64,000 nucleotides of DNA from an uncultured Microbacterium sp. (GCF_900078385.1 NZ_FLQR01000007.1:1-64000); one strand, 5' to 3'. Shown: positions 35,288 through 45,397, numbered from the stretch's first letter. Translations and numbers: made by a program. Notes: generated from the letters alone by a model not told the origin.

Positions 35288-36079
35288 TCACGACCACACG
35301 AAGCGGAACGTCCCTGCCAGGGCGGCCGCCGTCAGGGCGAGCGCGATCAGCACGACTCCCCCGGCGACGGCGACGGCGTCGCGTCCGGACAGACGCGACG
35401 TGTGCGCCCAGGTGCGCTGACCGGGCGCGCCGAACCCCCGCGCCTCCATCGCCATCGCCAGCTTCGTGCCGCGCCGCACGGCGAACACGAGGAGGACGAA
35501 GGCCATCGAGAAGAAGCGCCGGATCGCTCCGCGGTCGCCGACGCCGCGCGCGCGCCGCGCGAGGGCCATCATGCGCCAGTCGTCCAGGAACAGTCCCAGC
35601 GTGCGCGTGCCGGCCAGCACCCCGAGCACGAACCGCGTCGGCAGGCGCACGATCTGGGCGAGCGCGGCCGCCAGCTCGGTCGGGTCGGTGCGCCCGAACA
35701 GCAGGATCGTCGGCAGGGCGAGCGCGATCACGCGCAGGCTGACGGCGAAGGCGAGGGCGATCGAGTCGTCGCTGATCGTCGCGTATCCGAACGCCCAGTG
35801 GATCCGCCCGCCGGGTTCGGCGTACAGCAGCATGCTGATGCCGGCCACGGGGGCGAGCAGCAGAACCGGCAGCAGCCGCCGCAGCACGGTCGGCACGCTC
35901 AGCCCGGTCAGCGGGATGCACAGCAGCTGAAGCGTGATCGCGGCCCCCGCGCTCACCGGGTCGATCGAGGCCAGGAGCGGGATCGAGAGCAGGAGGGCGA
36001 GCAGGATCTTCGTCGCGGGATTGACGGCGTCGAGCCAGGCGCGCGGCGGGGCGGCTGTCGGCTTCTCCACCGTCGTCAT
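35288..36079 (-). CDS. ECF transporter transmembrane T component
   Basis: A 263-residue EcfT protein that couples the ATPase to the substrate-binding S component in the membrane. Five to six hydrophobic segments are visible (about 25-60, 70-90, 110-130, 230-255). The coupling-helix signatures are RRARGVGD and MEARGFGAPG, the two Ala-Arg-Gly motifs that dock on the ATPases. Its start overlaps the EcfA stop by four bases. Third gene of a TPP-riboswitch-controlled operon, so the transported substrate is thiamine or a precursor. Confidence 0.93.
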   Translation of the reverse strand: MTTVEKPTAAPPRAWLDAVNPATKILLALLLSIPLLASIDPVSAGAAITLQLLCIPLTGLSVPTVLRRLLPVLLLAPVAGISMLLYAEPGGRIHWAFGYATISDDSIALAFAVSLRVIALALPTILLFGRTDPTELAAALAQIVRLPTRFVLGVLAGTRTLGLFLDDWRMMALARRARGVGDRGAIRRFFSMAFVLLVFAVRRGTKLAMAMEARGFGAPGQRTWAHTSRLSGRDAVAVAGGVVLIALALTAAALAGTFRFVWS

Positions 36080-37545
36080 GCCGCCGCCTCCCGCGGGGCG
36101 GATGCCGTCAGCTCGATCCGCCGGCCGCCCAGGTGGTGCGCGACACCCGCGTCGTGCGTGACGGCGACGACCGACGTGCCGCGGACGATCTCCTCCTGCA
36201 GCAGTCCGACCAGCTCCATCCAGCCGCGCCGGTCCTGGCCGAAGGTGGGCTCGTCGAGCACCACGATCCGAGGACCGGTGGCGAGCACGGTGGCGACCGA
36301 GAGGCGGCGCTTCTGCCCGCCCGACAGCGTGAACGGGTTCGCGCGCGCGAGGGACGACAGGTGCAGCCGTTCGAGCAGCCCGTCGACGATGCGATCGACC
36401 TCGGCGGCAGGAAGACCCAGCGCCCGCGGTCCGACGGCGAGCTCGTCCTGCACGGTCTGGGCGAGGAACTGGTGCTCCGGGTCCTGGAACACCGTGCCGA
36501 TGCGGGTCAGGAGCTCCCTGGAGGACCAGTGCGCCGGGCGGCGGCCGCGCCGGCCGGCCAGCTCGGTCGATGCGGTCACCTCGCCTTCCCGCTCCGGGAG
36601 GAGACCCGCGAGGGTCAGCGCGAGGGTGGACTTCCCGGCGCCGTTGGGTCCCGCGATGACGGTCGCGGCCGCGCGCGGCACCGCGACGTCGAGGTCCCGG
36701 CACACGACGGAGCGGCCGTCGCGCGAGATCGCCAGTCGGCGGGCGACCAGCACGGGCTCGGTCGCCCCGGGAAGCGGGCCGAGCACCGGGAGGTCGACGG
36801 GATGGCCGGGCACCCACACGCCCGCGGCCGCGAGCGCGTCGCCGTGCGCCGCGAACACGGCCTCCGGCGCCCCGTCGGCCAGGAGCCCGCCCGCGGCGTC
36901 GAGCACGATGACGCGCGTCATGAGATCGACCCACACCTCGGTGCGGTGCTCGATCACGACGAGCGTCGCTCCGGTGTCGCCGACGACCCGCTCCACGCTC
37001 GCGCGCACCTCGCGCACCCCGTCCGGGTCGAGGTTCGCCGTCGGCTCGTCCAGCAGGAGCACGCCCGGGCGCATCGCGAGCACCCCCGCGATCGAGAGCC
37101 GCTGCTTCTGCCCGCCGGAGAGGTTCTTGGTCGGTCGGTCCAGCGGGACGTCGAGCCCGACGGCATCGAGCGCTTCGGAGATGCGCACGGGGATCTCTCC
37201 GGCGGGCACGCCGAGGTTCTCGCACCCGAACGCGACATCGTCGCCGACCTTGGACAGCACGATGCCGGCGTCGGGGTCCTGCAGGACGAGGCCCACCCGG
37301 CCGCGCTGCGTCTCGGCGGGCTCACCGTCGATGCGGATCGACCCGGAGACCTCGCCCTCGTCCGCGCCGCCCAGCAGACCGGCGATGCCGGCGAGCAGCG
37401 TCGACTTGCCCGCGCCCGAAGCGCCGAGCAGGAGCACGCGCTCCCCCGGCTCGATCGTGAACGACACGTCGCGCACCGCCGGGGCGCGGCGGCCGGCGTA
37501 CCGCCACCCCCACCCCGCCGCGCTCACCCGTGCCGGCCGGGTCAT
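36076..37545 (-). CDS. ECF transporter ATPase, two fused ATP-binding domains
   Basis: A 489-residue protein with two complete ABC domains in one chain. Domain 1: Walker A GASGAGKST, Q-loop VLQDPDAG, signature LSGGQKQR, Walker B VLLLDEPTANLD. Domain 2: Walker A GPNGAGKST, Q-loop FQDPEHQ, signature LSGGQKRR, Walker B IVVLDEPTFGQD. It replaces the separate EcfA and EcfA' subunits of other ECF systems and matches the YkoD type of the ykoEDC thiamine-related transporters. The ATG at 37545 is one base from the S-component stop; the open frame upstream has no supported start. It energises uptake by the S and T subunits on either side. Confidence 0.95.
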   Translation of the reverse strand: MTRPARVSAAGWGWRYAGRRAPAVRDVSFTIEPGERVLLLGASGAGKSTLLAGIAGLLGGADEGEVSGSIRIDGEPAETQRGRVGLVLQDPDAGIVLSKVGDDVAFGCENLGVPAGEIPVRISEALDAVGLDVPLDRPTKNLSGGQKQRLSIAGVLAMRPGVLLLDEPTANLDPDGVREVRASVERVVGDTGATLVVIEHRTEVWVDLMTRVIVLDAAGGLLADGAPEAVFAAHGDALAAAGVWVPGHPVDLPVLGPLPGATEPVLVARRLAISRDGRSVVCRDLDVAVPRAAATVIAGPNGAGKSTLALTLAGLLPEREGEVTASTELAGRRGRRPAHWSSRELLTRIGTVFQDPEHQFLAQTVQDELAVGPRALGLPAAEVDRIVDGLLERLHLSSLARANPFTLSGGQKRRLSVATVLATGPRIVVLDEPTFGQDRRGWMELVGLLQEEIVRGTSVVAVTHDAGVAHHLGGRRIELTASAPREAAA

Positions 37546-37546
37546 G

Positions 37547-38179
37547 TCAGACCTCGGCGCGCGATTCGCGGCCGGCGGCGAACCGGCTGAGCGCTCCCGT
37601 GGCGGCGAGCGCCCGCACGAGGAGCCACCCGGCGACACCGGCGAGGAGCGCACCCGAGACGAGCAGCGCCCCGAGGTAGATGAGGTTGAACTCGAGCGTC
37701 TTGAGGATGTTCGGCGAGCTGCCGTAGAACAGCTCGAAGACCCAGGCCCCGAGCGCGGCGGCCATGCCGGCGAGCGCGGCGACGGGCAGCGTGAAGCGCC
37801 GGTAGAGGAACAACAGGAAGATCAGCTCGGCGCCGAGACCCTGCGCGATGCCGGAGAGGAGCGTCGAGACACCCCAGACATTGCCGATGAGCATCGAGAC
37901 GATCGCGGCGACGACCTCGACGAGCAGCGCCGCACCGGGCTTGCGGATGACGAGGCCGCCCACGACCCCGCCGAGCAGCCAGATGCCCACCGCGATGCCG
38001 CCGAGCCCCGGCGTGAGCCCGTCCATGGCGGTGAACCAGGCGTAGCCGACGGTGTTCCACGCCCAGAAGATGAGGCCGATCGCGACGCCCAGGACGCTGG
38101 CGACGACGATGTCGACGACCCGCCAGCGGAAGCGGCTCGCGGTCGCGACGGGTGCGGGCACGAACGTGGAAGTGCTCAT
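37547..38179 (-). CDS. ECF transporter S component, YkoE type (thiamine or HMP)
   Basis: A 210-residue membrane protein with about five to six segments (VVDIVVASVLGVAIGLIFWAW at about 21, then around 57-75, 84-105, 115-150, 165-195). The sequence FWAWNTVGYAW, GIWLLGGVVGGLVIRKPGAALLVEVVAA and LGAELIFLLFLYRRF match the YkoE substrate-binding subunit. Its mRNA leader is a TPP riboswitch, so uptake of thiamine or hydroxymethylpyrimidine is strongly supported. GGAGGAG lies directly before the ATG and adjoins the riboswitch, suggesting control of translation. First gene of the S-AA-T operon. Confidence 0.95.
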   Translation of the reverse strand: MSTSTFVPAPVATASRFRWRVVDIVVASVLGVAIGLIFWAWNTVGYAWFTAMDGLTPGLGGIAVGIWLLGGVVGGLVIRKPGAALLVEVVAAIVSMLIGNVWGVSTLLSGIAQGLGAELIFLLFLYRRFTLPVAALAGMAAALGAWVFELFYGSSPNILKTLEFNLIYLGALLVSGALLAGVAGWLLVRALAATGALSRFAAGRESRAEV

Positions 38180-38189
38180 GTGTTCTCCT

Positions 38190-38275
38190 CCCTGCGCCGG
38201 CATGATCCGGATCAGGTTCGACGGTCGAAGCGTGGTTCGCTTCCTCTCAGCCCGGCTCACCGGACTCCCGTGGTT
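38190..38275 (-). ncRNA. TPP riboswitch (THI element)
   Basis: On the minus strand the leader contains ACGGGAGTCC, the thi-box core GGGCTGAGAGG, and GAACCTGATCCGGATCATGC followed by CGGCGCAGGGAGG. These are the conserved P2/L3 and P4/P5 segments of the thiamine pyrophosphate riboswitch. The 3' end runs into the ribosome binding site of the ykoE-like gene without room for a terminator, so thiamine pyrophosphate probably blocks translation initiation. Confidence 0.95.
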
Positions 38276-38284
38276 GTGCGCTCG

Positions 38285-38290
38285 AGTATA
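38285..38290 (-). promoter_or_regulatory. -10 box of the riboswitch-controlled operon
   Basis: TATACT on the minus strand lies nine bases upstream of the riboswitch 5' part, the right place for its transcription start. No clear -35 is visible. Confidence 0.55.
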
Positions 38291-38352
38291 CCGAGCCGCT
38301 CCCGGTGGCGACGGTGCACGGTCGAGGTTCGTCGGGGCGGTACTTTGAGTGG

Positions 38353-39717
38353 ATGACCCGGCCCCCCGCCCCGCCCCCGCGGCGGGCGCTGGAGTGGGTC
38401 GACGAAGAGGCGCTGGCTCCCAGCCCGGCCCGCATGGATCTCCGAGCCGTGACGGCCCCGTACGCGATGGTCAGTCCTGATCTGCTGGATCGCCGGCCCC
38501 GCCGGTCGCCGCTGCGTGCGGGGGTCCTGCTGCCGATCTTCGGGACGTTGCTCCTCGCGGCGGCGTACGTCGCGACGACGCTGCTCTGGCCGCTGCACGC
38601 CGTGCCGCCGGTGGTGACGGCCACGGAGATAGAGCCCGTCTCGGCACCGCTGTCGGCTCCGCAGTGGCCGGAGGAGGGCGCGGCGGCGGTCGGGGTGGAC
38701 GGGATGGCCGCGACGATCTCCTCGACCACCGACCCGGTCATGATGGCGAGTATCACCAAGCTGGTGACGGCGCTGCTCGTGCTCGACCAGCAGCCGCTCG
38801 CGGTCGGCGACCCGGGCCCGGACTATGCCTTCACGATGAGCGATCGCTACACCTACTGGGAGTTCCTGGGCCGCGGCGAGTCGGCGCTGGATGTCCCGGT
38901 CGACGGGACCCTGACGCAGTACCAGCTCCTGCAGGGCATGCTCATCGGGTCGGGAGGCAACTACGCGGAGCGACTCGTATCGACCTTCTGGCCGTCGGAT
39001 GCGGTGTTCGCCCGCGCCGCGCGCGACTGGCTGACCCAGCACGGGCTCTCCGGCATCACGGTCGTCGAGCCGACGGGCATCGACGAGGACAACCAGGCCT
39101 CCCCGGCGGCCGTGGTCGCCCTCGCCGACCGGGCGCTGGCGAACCCGGTGATCGCGGAGATCGTCGACACGACGGCGGTGACGCTGCCGGGGGCCGGCGA
39201 GGTCGAGAACACGAACGATCTGCTCTCCGACCCGGCCGTGACGGGTGTCAAGACCGGCGGGCTCTGGAACTACTACAACCTCGTCGCCGCCCGCGAGGTC
39301 GTCGTCGGAGAGACGACGGTGCGCGTGTACGCCACCGTGCTCGGTCAGCCCACCGATGCGCTGCGCGACGAGGAGACGGCGCGACTCCTGGCGGCCGTCT
39401 CGGACGAGGTCGCGCAGCCCGCAGTCCTCCCCGCCGACACGGTCGCCGGTGTCGTGACGACCCCGTGGGGCGAGCGCGCCGAGGTCGTCACCGACGAAGC
39501 CGGCGCCGTCGCCCTGTGGAACGGCGCCTCGGCGGTCGCCGAGCCGTCGTTCGCGCTGGGCGCGGCTCGGGGCGAGGGCGAGAACGTCGGCCGGCTTGTC
39601 TTCCGCGGACCGGTCGACGAGGACACCGTGGCGCTCCGGCTCGCGGGCGACATCGACCCTCCGACGACGTGGTGGCGCCTCACGCACCCGCTCGAACTGT
39701 TCGGTCTCGTCGACTGA
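38353..39717 (+). CDS. D-alanyl-D-alanine carboxypeptidase-like membrane protein
   Basis: A 454-residue penicillin-binding-protein-fold protein. A cytoplasmic N-terminus of about 55 residues precedes a membrane anchor (about 55-80: RAGVLLPIFGTLLLAAAYVA), so the catalytic domain lies outside. The nucleophile motif is Ser133-x-x-Lys136 (MASITKLVTA) and the third motif KTG is in GVKTGGLW. The second motif, normally SxN, reads GSGGNYA, so the Asn seems shifted or replaced by Gly. The protein probably trims or once trimmed peptidoglycan stem peptides. TACTTT ends six bases before the ATG: leaderless type. It diverges from the thiamine transporter operon. Confidence 0.88.
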   Translation: MTRPPAPPPRRALEWVDEEALAPSPARMDLRAVTAPYAMVSPDLLDRRPRRSPLRAGVLLPIFGTLLLAAAYVATTLLWPLHAVPPVVTATEIEPVSAPLSAPQWPEEGAAAVGVDGMAATISSTTDPVMMASITKLVTALLVLDQQPLAVGDPGPDYAFTMSDRYTYWEFLGRGESALDVPVDGTLTQYQLLQGMLIGSGGNYAERLVSTFWPSDAVFARAARDWLTQHGLSGITVVEPTGIDEDNQASPAAVVALADRALANPVIAEIVDTTAVTLPGAGEVENTNDLLSDPAVTGVKTGGLWNYYNLVAAREVVVGETTVRVYATVLGQPTDALRDEETARLLAAVSDEVAQPAVLPADTVAGVVTTPWGERAEVVTDEAGAVALWNGASAVAEPSFALGAARGEGENVGRLVFRGPVDEDTVALRLAGDIDPPTTWWRLTHPLELFGLVD

Positions 39718-39731
39718 CGCGCACCGGCGCT

Positions 39732-40661
39732 TCAGACGAAGCGGACCGTCTGCTGCAGGCGCGTGCGCACGTCGAACAGCTCGTTGCCGCCGATCTCGCG
39801 GGCACCGGTGACGCCGCGGCGGAGGACCGTCGCCAGCGCGGCACGCGAGACCACCGCGACGGGGAGGGACTTTACGCGGCCGATCTCGTCGATCGCGACG
39901 GAGACGTCGTCGTCGGGCAGGACGACGATCGCGCCGCTGAACCTCACCCGCGCCGCCCGCCCGAGCGCGCGGGCGCCGGCAGCCAATGTCGCGACCGGCG
40001 CGCCGGGCACGGCCTCGCCGATCACTTCGCCGCGGCGGGTGCGGACCGGCCCGCCGAAGTCCTCGGACAGGATGGCGTACAGTCCGCTCGGCCCCAGCAC
40101 GATGTGGTCGAGCTTCGCCTCCGGACCGCGGTCGCGCGCCTCGACGTCGTGCCAGACGGTGTAGCCCATCCCGAGGTCCGCGACGATGCGTGCCGTCGCC
40201 TCCTCCGCCAGCGCGTCCGCCAGGAGCCGCTTGATCTCGTGCGGCGCCGTGCGCACGAGCGCCGGGTCGTACGGGTCGGCGAGTGCGACGCCGCGGCCGG
40301 CCCATTCCCGGATGAGGGTCAGATAGCGCTCCCGGCGCCAGCCGCCGGGCTGACCGTGCGACCGCGCCTTGGGGCGGGTGTCGGCGGGGCGGGCGGGCGG
40401 ACGCCAGGCCGGACCGGTCGGCGCGAAGGAGACCGGCGTCTCCCCGAAGCCGTGTCCCCGGTCGTAGGCGGCGCGGGCGGTCGGTGTGCCGACGAGCTCC
40501 CATGCCCGCTGCACCTGCACGAACTGCACCGCATCCCCACCGGTGTCGGGGTGGGTCTGCCGCAGCCGCAGGCGATAGGCGCGCCGCAGCTCCTCCTCAT
40601 CGACGTCGGGGGCGACCTCCAGCACGTCGTAGGCGGAGGCGGAGAGAGGACTGTCGAACAC
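39732..40661 (-). CDS. J-domain protein with C-terminal NERD-like domain
   Basis: A 309-residue two-part protein. The N-terminal J domain (about 5-65) has ASAYDVLEVAPDVDEEELRRAYR and the HPD tripeptide in RQTHPDTGGD, able to stimulate Hsp70 ATPase. A proline-rich linker (about 75-110) follows. The C-terminal half (about 140-290) contains EEATARIVADLGMGYTVWHDV and LDHIVLGPSGLYAILSEDFGG, the pattern of nuclease-related (NERD) domains, though the catalytic residues are not clear. The GTG start is four bases past the stop of the upstream CoA hydrolase gene, so it may be translated by coupling. Role unknown; perhaps chaperone recruitment to a nucleic-acid-associated function. Confidence 0.8.
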   Translation of the reverse strand: MFDSPLSASAYDVLEVAPDVDEEELRRAYRLRLRQTHPDTGGDAVQFVQVQRAWELVGTPTARAAYDRGHGFGETPVSFAPTGPAWRPPARPADTRPKARSHGQPGGWRRERYLTLIREWAGRGVALADPYDPALVRTAPHEIKRLLADALAEEATARIVADLGMGYTVWHDVEARDRGPEAKLDHIVLGPSGLYAILSEDFGGPVRTRRGEVIGEAVPGAPVATLAAGARALGRAARVRFSGAIVVLPDDDVSVAIDEIGRVKSLPVAVVSRAALATVLRRGVTGAREIGGNELFDVRTRLQQTVRFV

Positions 40662-40665
40662 GGGC

Positions 40666-41751
40666 TCAGTCCCAGAGCGGCGTGGCGGGGACGGAGGCCA
40701 GCGCGCCGGCGGCCACATCGGGCGCCAGCTCCGCGAGGGTCGCGGGCTGCCACCGCGGTGACCGGTCCTTATCGACGAGCTGCGCGCGGATGCCTTCGAC
40801 GAGGTCGGGCTGCGTCATGGCGAACCACAGGACCAGCCCGTACTCCTGTGCGAGCGCGTCCCGGAGCCCCGGCAGTCCGCGCGCGGCGCGGACCGCGTCG
40901 AGCGTGACGGCGAGGCCTGTCGGGGAGAGCTCGGCGAGGGTCTCGGCCGTCGCGAGAGCCTCGGGTTCGGGTCGGGCGCGCAGCCGCTCGAGGATCTCCG
41001 CCACCGTGGGCGCGGAGAAGGCCGCGTCGATCCAGGGCCGCGCCGCCTCCAGTCGGGAGGGGGCGGCGGTCTCGTCGAACAGCAGGACGAGCTCGTTCGG
41101 CGTCGAGGGGTCGGCGCGGGTCACGAGCGCCTCGTGCAGGTCGCCGAGGTGGGCGCTGGGCACGAAGTGGTCGGCGAACCCTGCGTAGATCGCATCCGCC
41201 GCATCCATGACGGCGCCCGTCAGCCCCAGGTACTCGCCGAGGCGCCCCGGCGCCCGGCCGAGCAGCCACGTGCCGCCGACGTCCGGCGTGAAGCCGATGC
41301 GGGTCTCCGGCATCGCCAGGCGCGAGCGCTCCGTGACGACGCGCACCCCGGCGTGGCCGGCGAGGCCGATGCCGCCGCCCATCGTGATGCCGTCGGCGAA
41401 GACCACGACAGGTTTCGGGTACTCCGCGATCCGGGCGTTCAGCGCGTACTCCGCGCGGAAGAACGCCCCGGTGTCCTCCGGGTGCCCCGCGACGATCCGG
41501 TCGTACAGCCCGCGGACGTCCCCGCCCGCGCACAGACCGCGGTCGCCGGCGCCGTCGAGCAGGATCACCTGGATGTCCGGGTCGCGCTCCCAGCGGTCCA
41601 GGGCGGCGGCGAGGTCGCCGATCATGCCGAGGTCGAGCGCGTTGAGGGCCTGCGGCCGGTCGAGCGTGAGGTGGCCGACGCTGCCATCCGCGCGGGCCCG
41701 GATGCGGGTCTGCGGGGTGCCGGTCTCGGTGTCGGTCGACGTGGTGCTCAC
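40666..41751 (-). CDS. 3-hydroxyisobutyryl-CoA hydrolase
   Basis: A 361-residue crotonase-fold hydrolase, about 100 residues longer than true hydratases, as expected for HIBYL-CoA hydrolase of valine breakdown. GLCAGGDVRGLYDR and MGGGIGLAGHAGVRVVTE form the oxyanion hole; the conserved acidic residues are Glu149 and Asp157 in AMPETRIGFTPDVGGTWLLGR. The C-terminal helical extension ends with LVDKDRSPRWQPATL, typical of the family (KDRxPxW). The GTG start is set by TAACGT seven bases upstream, a leaderless-type promoter. Together with the isobutyryl-CoA-dehydrogenase-like enzyme at 3.9 kb it points to valine catabolism. Confidence 0.94.
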   Translation of the reverse strand: MSTTSTDTETGTPQTRIRARADGSVGHLTLDRPQALNALDLGMIGDLAAALDRWERDPDIQVILLDGAGDRGLCAGGDVRGLYDRIVAGHPEDTGAFFRAEYALNARIAEYPKPVVVFADGITMGGGIGLAGHAGVRVVTERSRLAMPETRIGFTPDVGGTWLLGRAPGRLGEYLGLTGAVMDAADAIYAGFADHFVPSAHLGDLHEALVTRADPSTPNELVLLFDETAAPSRLEAARPWIDAAFSAPTVAEILERLRARPEPEALATAETLAELSPTGLAVTLDAVRAARGLPGLRDALAQEYGLVLWFAMTQPDLVEGIRAQLVDKDRSPRWQPATLAELAPDVAAGALASVPATPLWD

Positions 41752-41851
41752 CCGGGCAACGTTACCCGCGTGCCGACGGGCGGCCGGGCACAGCACGCGC
41801 CACGTGTTTCGGCCAGGATGGAGGGGATCCCGCGACGAGGAAAGGCCGCGC

Positions 41852-43062
<1,211 letters not shown>

Positions 43063-43066
<4 letters not shown>

Positions 43067-43884
43067 GCCTGTCCCGCGCGACCCGCTCCGAGCTCACCAA
43101 GCAGTTCTCCACCTCGCTGTGGTGGATCCTCGTGATCGTCCTCGTCGCCTGGGTCGGCTCGACGGCGGCGGGCCTCGCGGCCGTCTTCGCCGCCGACGCG
43201 TCCGGCGCCCTCGGCGGCGCCGCCCAGGGGCCGCAGCTGCCGGCCGAGCTCATCCCCCCGATGGTCTACAGCATCGCGACGGCCGTCGGCTACGTCTTCC
43301 CCCTGCTGATCGGCGCGCTGCTCGTGACCGGGGAGTTCCGCCACCAGACGCTCACGCCGACGTTCCTCGCCATCCCGCGCCGCGGGGTCGCGCTCGGCGG
43401 GAAGATCGTCGCCGGGATCGTCGTCGGACTCCTCTTCGCCGTCGTCGCGATCGCCTCCACGGTCGGTCCGGGTGCCGGCATCCTCGCGGCCTTCGACGTC
43501 GACACGCAGCTGCAGGATGCGGACACCTGGGCGATGATCGGCCGGATGGTCATCGCCTTCCCCCTGTGGGTGCTGATCGGCATCGGGGTCGGCACCCTCG
43601 TGCGAAGCCAGGTCGGGGCCGTCGTCGGGGTGATCGCGTTCACGCAGTTCGTCGAGCCGATCCTTCGGGTGGTCGCCGGGCTCGTCGACGGGCTGGACAC
43701 GGTGACGCAGTATCTTCCGGGCGCCGCCTCCGACGCCCTCGTGGGCGCGAGCATCTACACGGGCATGGTCGGCGGGGAGACCACGAGCCTGCTGTGGTGG
43801 GCCGGCGGCATCGTGCTGCTCGCCTACGCCGTCGTGTTCCTCGTCCTCGGGCACCTGCTCAGCTGGCGCCGCGACGTGAGCTGA
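43063..43884 (+). CDS. ABC transporter permease (ABC-2 type)
   Basis: A 273-residue membrane protein with six hydrophobic segments (about 18-42, 68-90, 110-135, 160-180, 185-210, 240-265). GEFRHQTLTPTFLAIPRRG after the second segment is the conserved cytoplasmic motif of ABC-2 permeases coupled to ATPases of the type encoded just upstream. Overlap of four bases (ATGA) with that gene shows translational coupling. No self-resistance or biosynthetic genes are near to suggest what is exported. Confidence 0.92.
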
Positions 43885-43887
43885 GCC

Positions 43888-44346
43888 TCAGGCGGTCGCG
43901 GGCGCCGGCCGCCGCGCGCGCGTCGGCTTCGGCCGCGGCGCGGTCGTGGGGATCGCGCCGGTGGCGAGCTCGACGACATCCGTCGGCTCGGAGTCGGTCT
44001 CGAGCTGCAGCGCCTGCACGAGGGCGAGCGCGTGGCGCGTCGTCAGGACGAGGCGCTGGAACTCGGATTCCCCCTCGATGTCGATGACGACCGCGGGCCG
44101 GTGCCCGCGCACCACCACGAAGTCCGACGCCCCGGCCGCCCGCCAGGTGCCCATCGCGACGACGCCCCGCAGGTGGGTGCCGGGGCTCGCGACGCCGCGG
44201 AGCCATGTCCAGGCGTCGTCGGTCAGCTGGACCTTCTGGATCTGCGTGCGCGCCACCTTCACACTGCCGCGGTGGAAGGCCAGCGCCCGCTCCGCGGCGG
44301 AGAGCACGACTTCCAGCTGCGTCGAGTCGAGCAGGAGAGTCACCAT
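43888..44346 (-). CDS. Conserved hypothetical protein, possibly PH-like fold
   Basis: A 152-residue soluble protein I cannot assign. It opens with TLLLDSTQLEVVLSAAERALAFHRG, has alternating hydrophobic strands (VKVARTQIQKVQL, FVVVRGHRPAVVIDI, RLVLTTRHALALVQAL) that suggest a small beta-barrel, and ends in a basic proline-rich tail (PRPKPTRARRPAPATA). The pattern recalls bacterial PH-domain-like proteins, but no motif proves it. CAGACT lies six bases before the ATG, a near-consensus leaderless -10. It is convergent with the ABC permease (three bases between stops) and precedes hemD in the same direction. Confidence 0.75.
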   Translation of the reverse strand: MVTLLLDSTQLEVVLSAAERALAFHRGSVKVARTQIQKVQLTDDAWTWLRGVASPGTHLRGVVAMGTWRAAGASDFVVVRGHRPAVVIDIEGESEFQRLVLTTRHALALVQALQLETDSEPTDVVELATGAIPTTAPRPKPTRARRPAPATA

Positions 44347-44421
44347 GCCCTCAGTCTGCCAGCGCGGGGCGGCCTGTGTGCTTACGGAGCGGCAACGATC
44401 CGGAGGGTGTCCGACTGCGGA

Positions 44422-45225
44422 TCAGAGGCTGAACTCGTCCGTGGCGTGCGGGAGCGGGAAGCGGGAGACGGCGGCGATCAGTCCGCCGACCGTCTGCTCG
44501 CGCGCGATGACATGGATGCCGAGGCCCACCTTGCGGGCGTCCTTCGCGGTCCGCGGACCGATCGCCGCGATGACGGTGTCGGCCGGGATGTCGGGGAACT
44601 GCTCGCGCACCTGCTCGGCGACGGAACCGCTCGTGATGAGGATGGCGTTGATCCGCCCGGTCTGCACGTCGTGCGCGATGCGCTCGGTGACCGGCACGCC
44701 CACGGTGCGGTACGCGATCACGCTGCGGACGTCGTGGCCTGCGGCGCCCAGACGTCGCGTGAGCACCGGTTTGGCGATCTCGCTGCGGAGGGTCAGGATG
44801 CGGCGCGGTTCGGGTTCGAGGCCGATCAGCTGCGCCGCCATCCCGGCGGCGGAGTTGTCCTCGTCGGGCACGAGGTCCACGCGGTAGCCGACGGCGCTGA
44901 GCGCTGCGGCGGTCGTCTCGCCCACCGCGGCGACGCGGGTCGTGACGGGGATGACCGCGCGGTAGGCGTACAGCACATCGACCGTGGTCGCGCTCGTGAT
45001 GGTGACCCAGTCGAACTCGCCGGCGGCGAGGTCGGCCAGGGCTTTCTCGAGCGTTGCCTGGTCGGTCGACGGAGCGAAGTTGATGAGCGGCGCGATCACG
45101 GGGACGGCGCCCTGCGCGCGGAGCGTCGCGGCGACGCTGTCGCCCCACGGTCCGCCGCGCGGGACGAGCACACGCCAGCCCTTGAGGGGCTTCGCGGCCG
45201 TGGCGGCCTGTGGCTGTGTGTTCAT
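44422..45225 (-). CDS. hemD: Uroporphyrinogen-III synthase
   Basis: A 267-residue HemD that closes hydroxymethylbilane to uroporphyrinogen III in haem synthesis. The two-domain fold is marked by WRVLVPRGGPWGDSVAATLRAQG, FDWVTITSATTVDVLYAYRAV, VAAVGETTAAALSAVGYRVDLVP and LITSGSVAEQVREQF, VIAAIGPRTAKDARKVGLGIHV. Sequence is weakly conserved in this family, but the order of these segments is typical. A candidate -10 TATGCT lies at 45358-45363, about 130 bases upstream. Another haem gene (HemY/CgoX type) lies 1.3 kb away; hemB, hemC and hemL are not in the window. Confidence 0.9.
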   Translation of the reverse strand: MNTQPQAATAAKPLKGWRVLVPRGGPWGDSVAATLRAQGAVPVIAPLINFAPSTDQATLEKALADLAAGEFDWVTITSATTVDVLYAYRAVIPVTTRVAAVGETTAAALSAVGYRVDLVPDEDNSAAGMAAQLIGLEPEPRRILTLRSEIAKPVLTRRLGAAGHDVRSVIAYRTVGVPVTERIAHDVQTGRINAILITSGSVAEQVREQFPDIPADTVIAAIGPRTAKDARKVGLGIHVIAREQTVGGLIAAVSRFPLPHATDEFSL

Positions 45226-45397
45226 GCTCGACTCTCGTGGTGCTTCGCCGGACGCCCGTTCGAGCGACCGACAGCGCGACCGGGCGGGGACGGACGTCCA
45301 TGCGCTCGGGATCGCATCGTCGGCAGCATCTGCCTCATCGCCACTGCCTGCGGTTCGAGCATACCCCGCACCCGTCAGCCGGGTTCTGCACCCCAGG

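Noticed and set aside
35402..38356. A 984-codon plus-strand open frame across the ECF transporter operon
   Set aside because: Antisense to three recognised genes and the TPP riboswitch; composition is that of a shadow frame.
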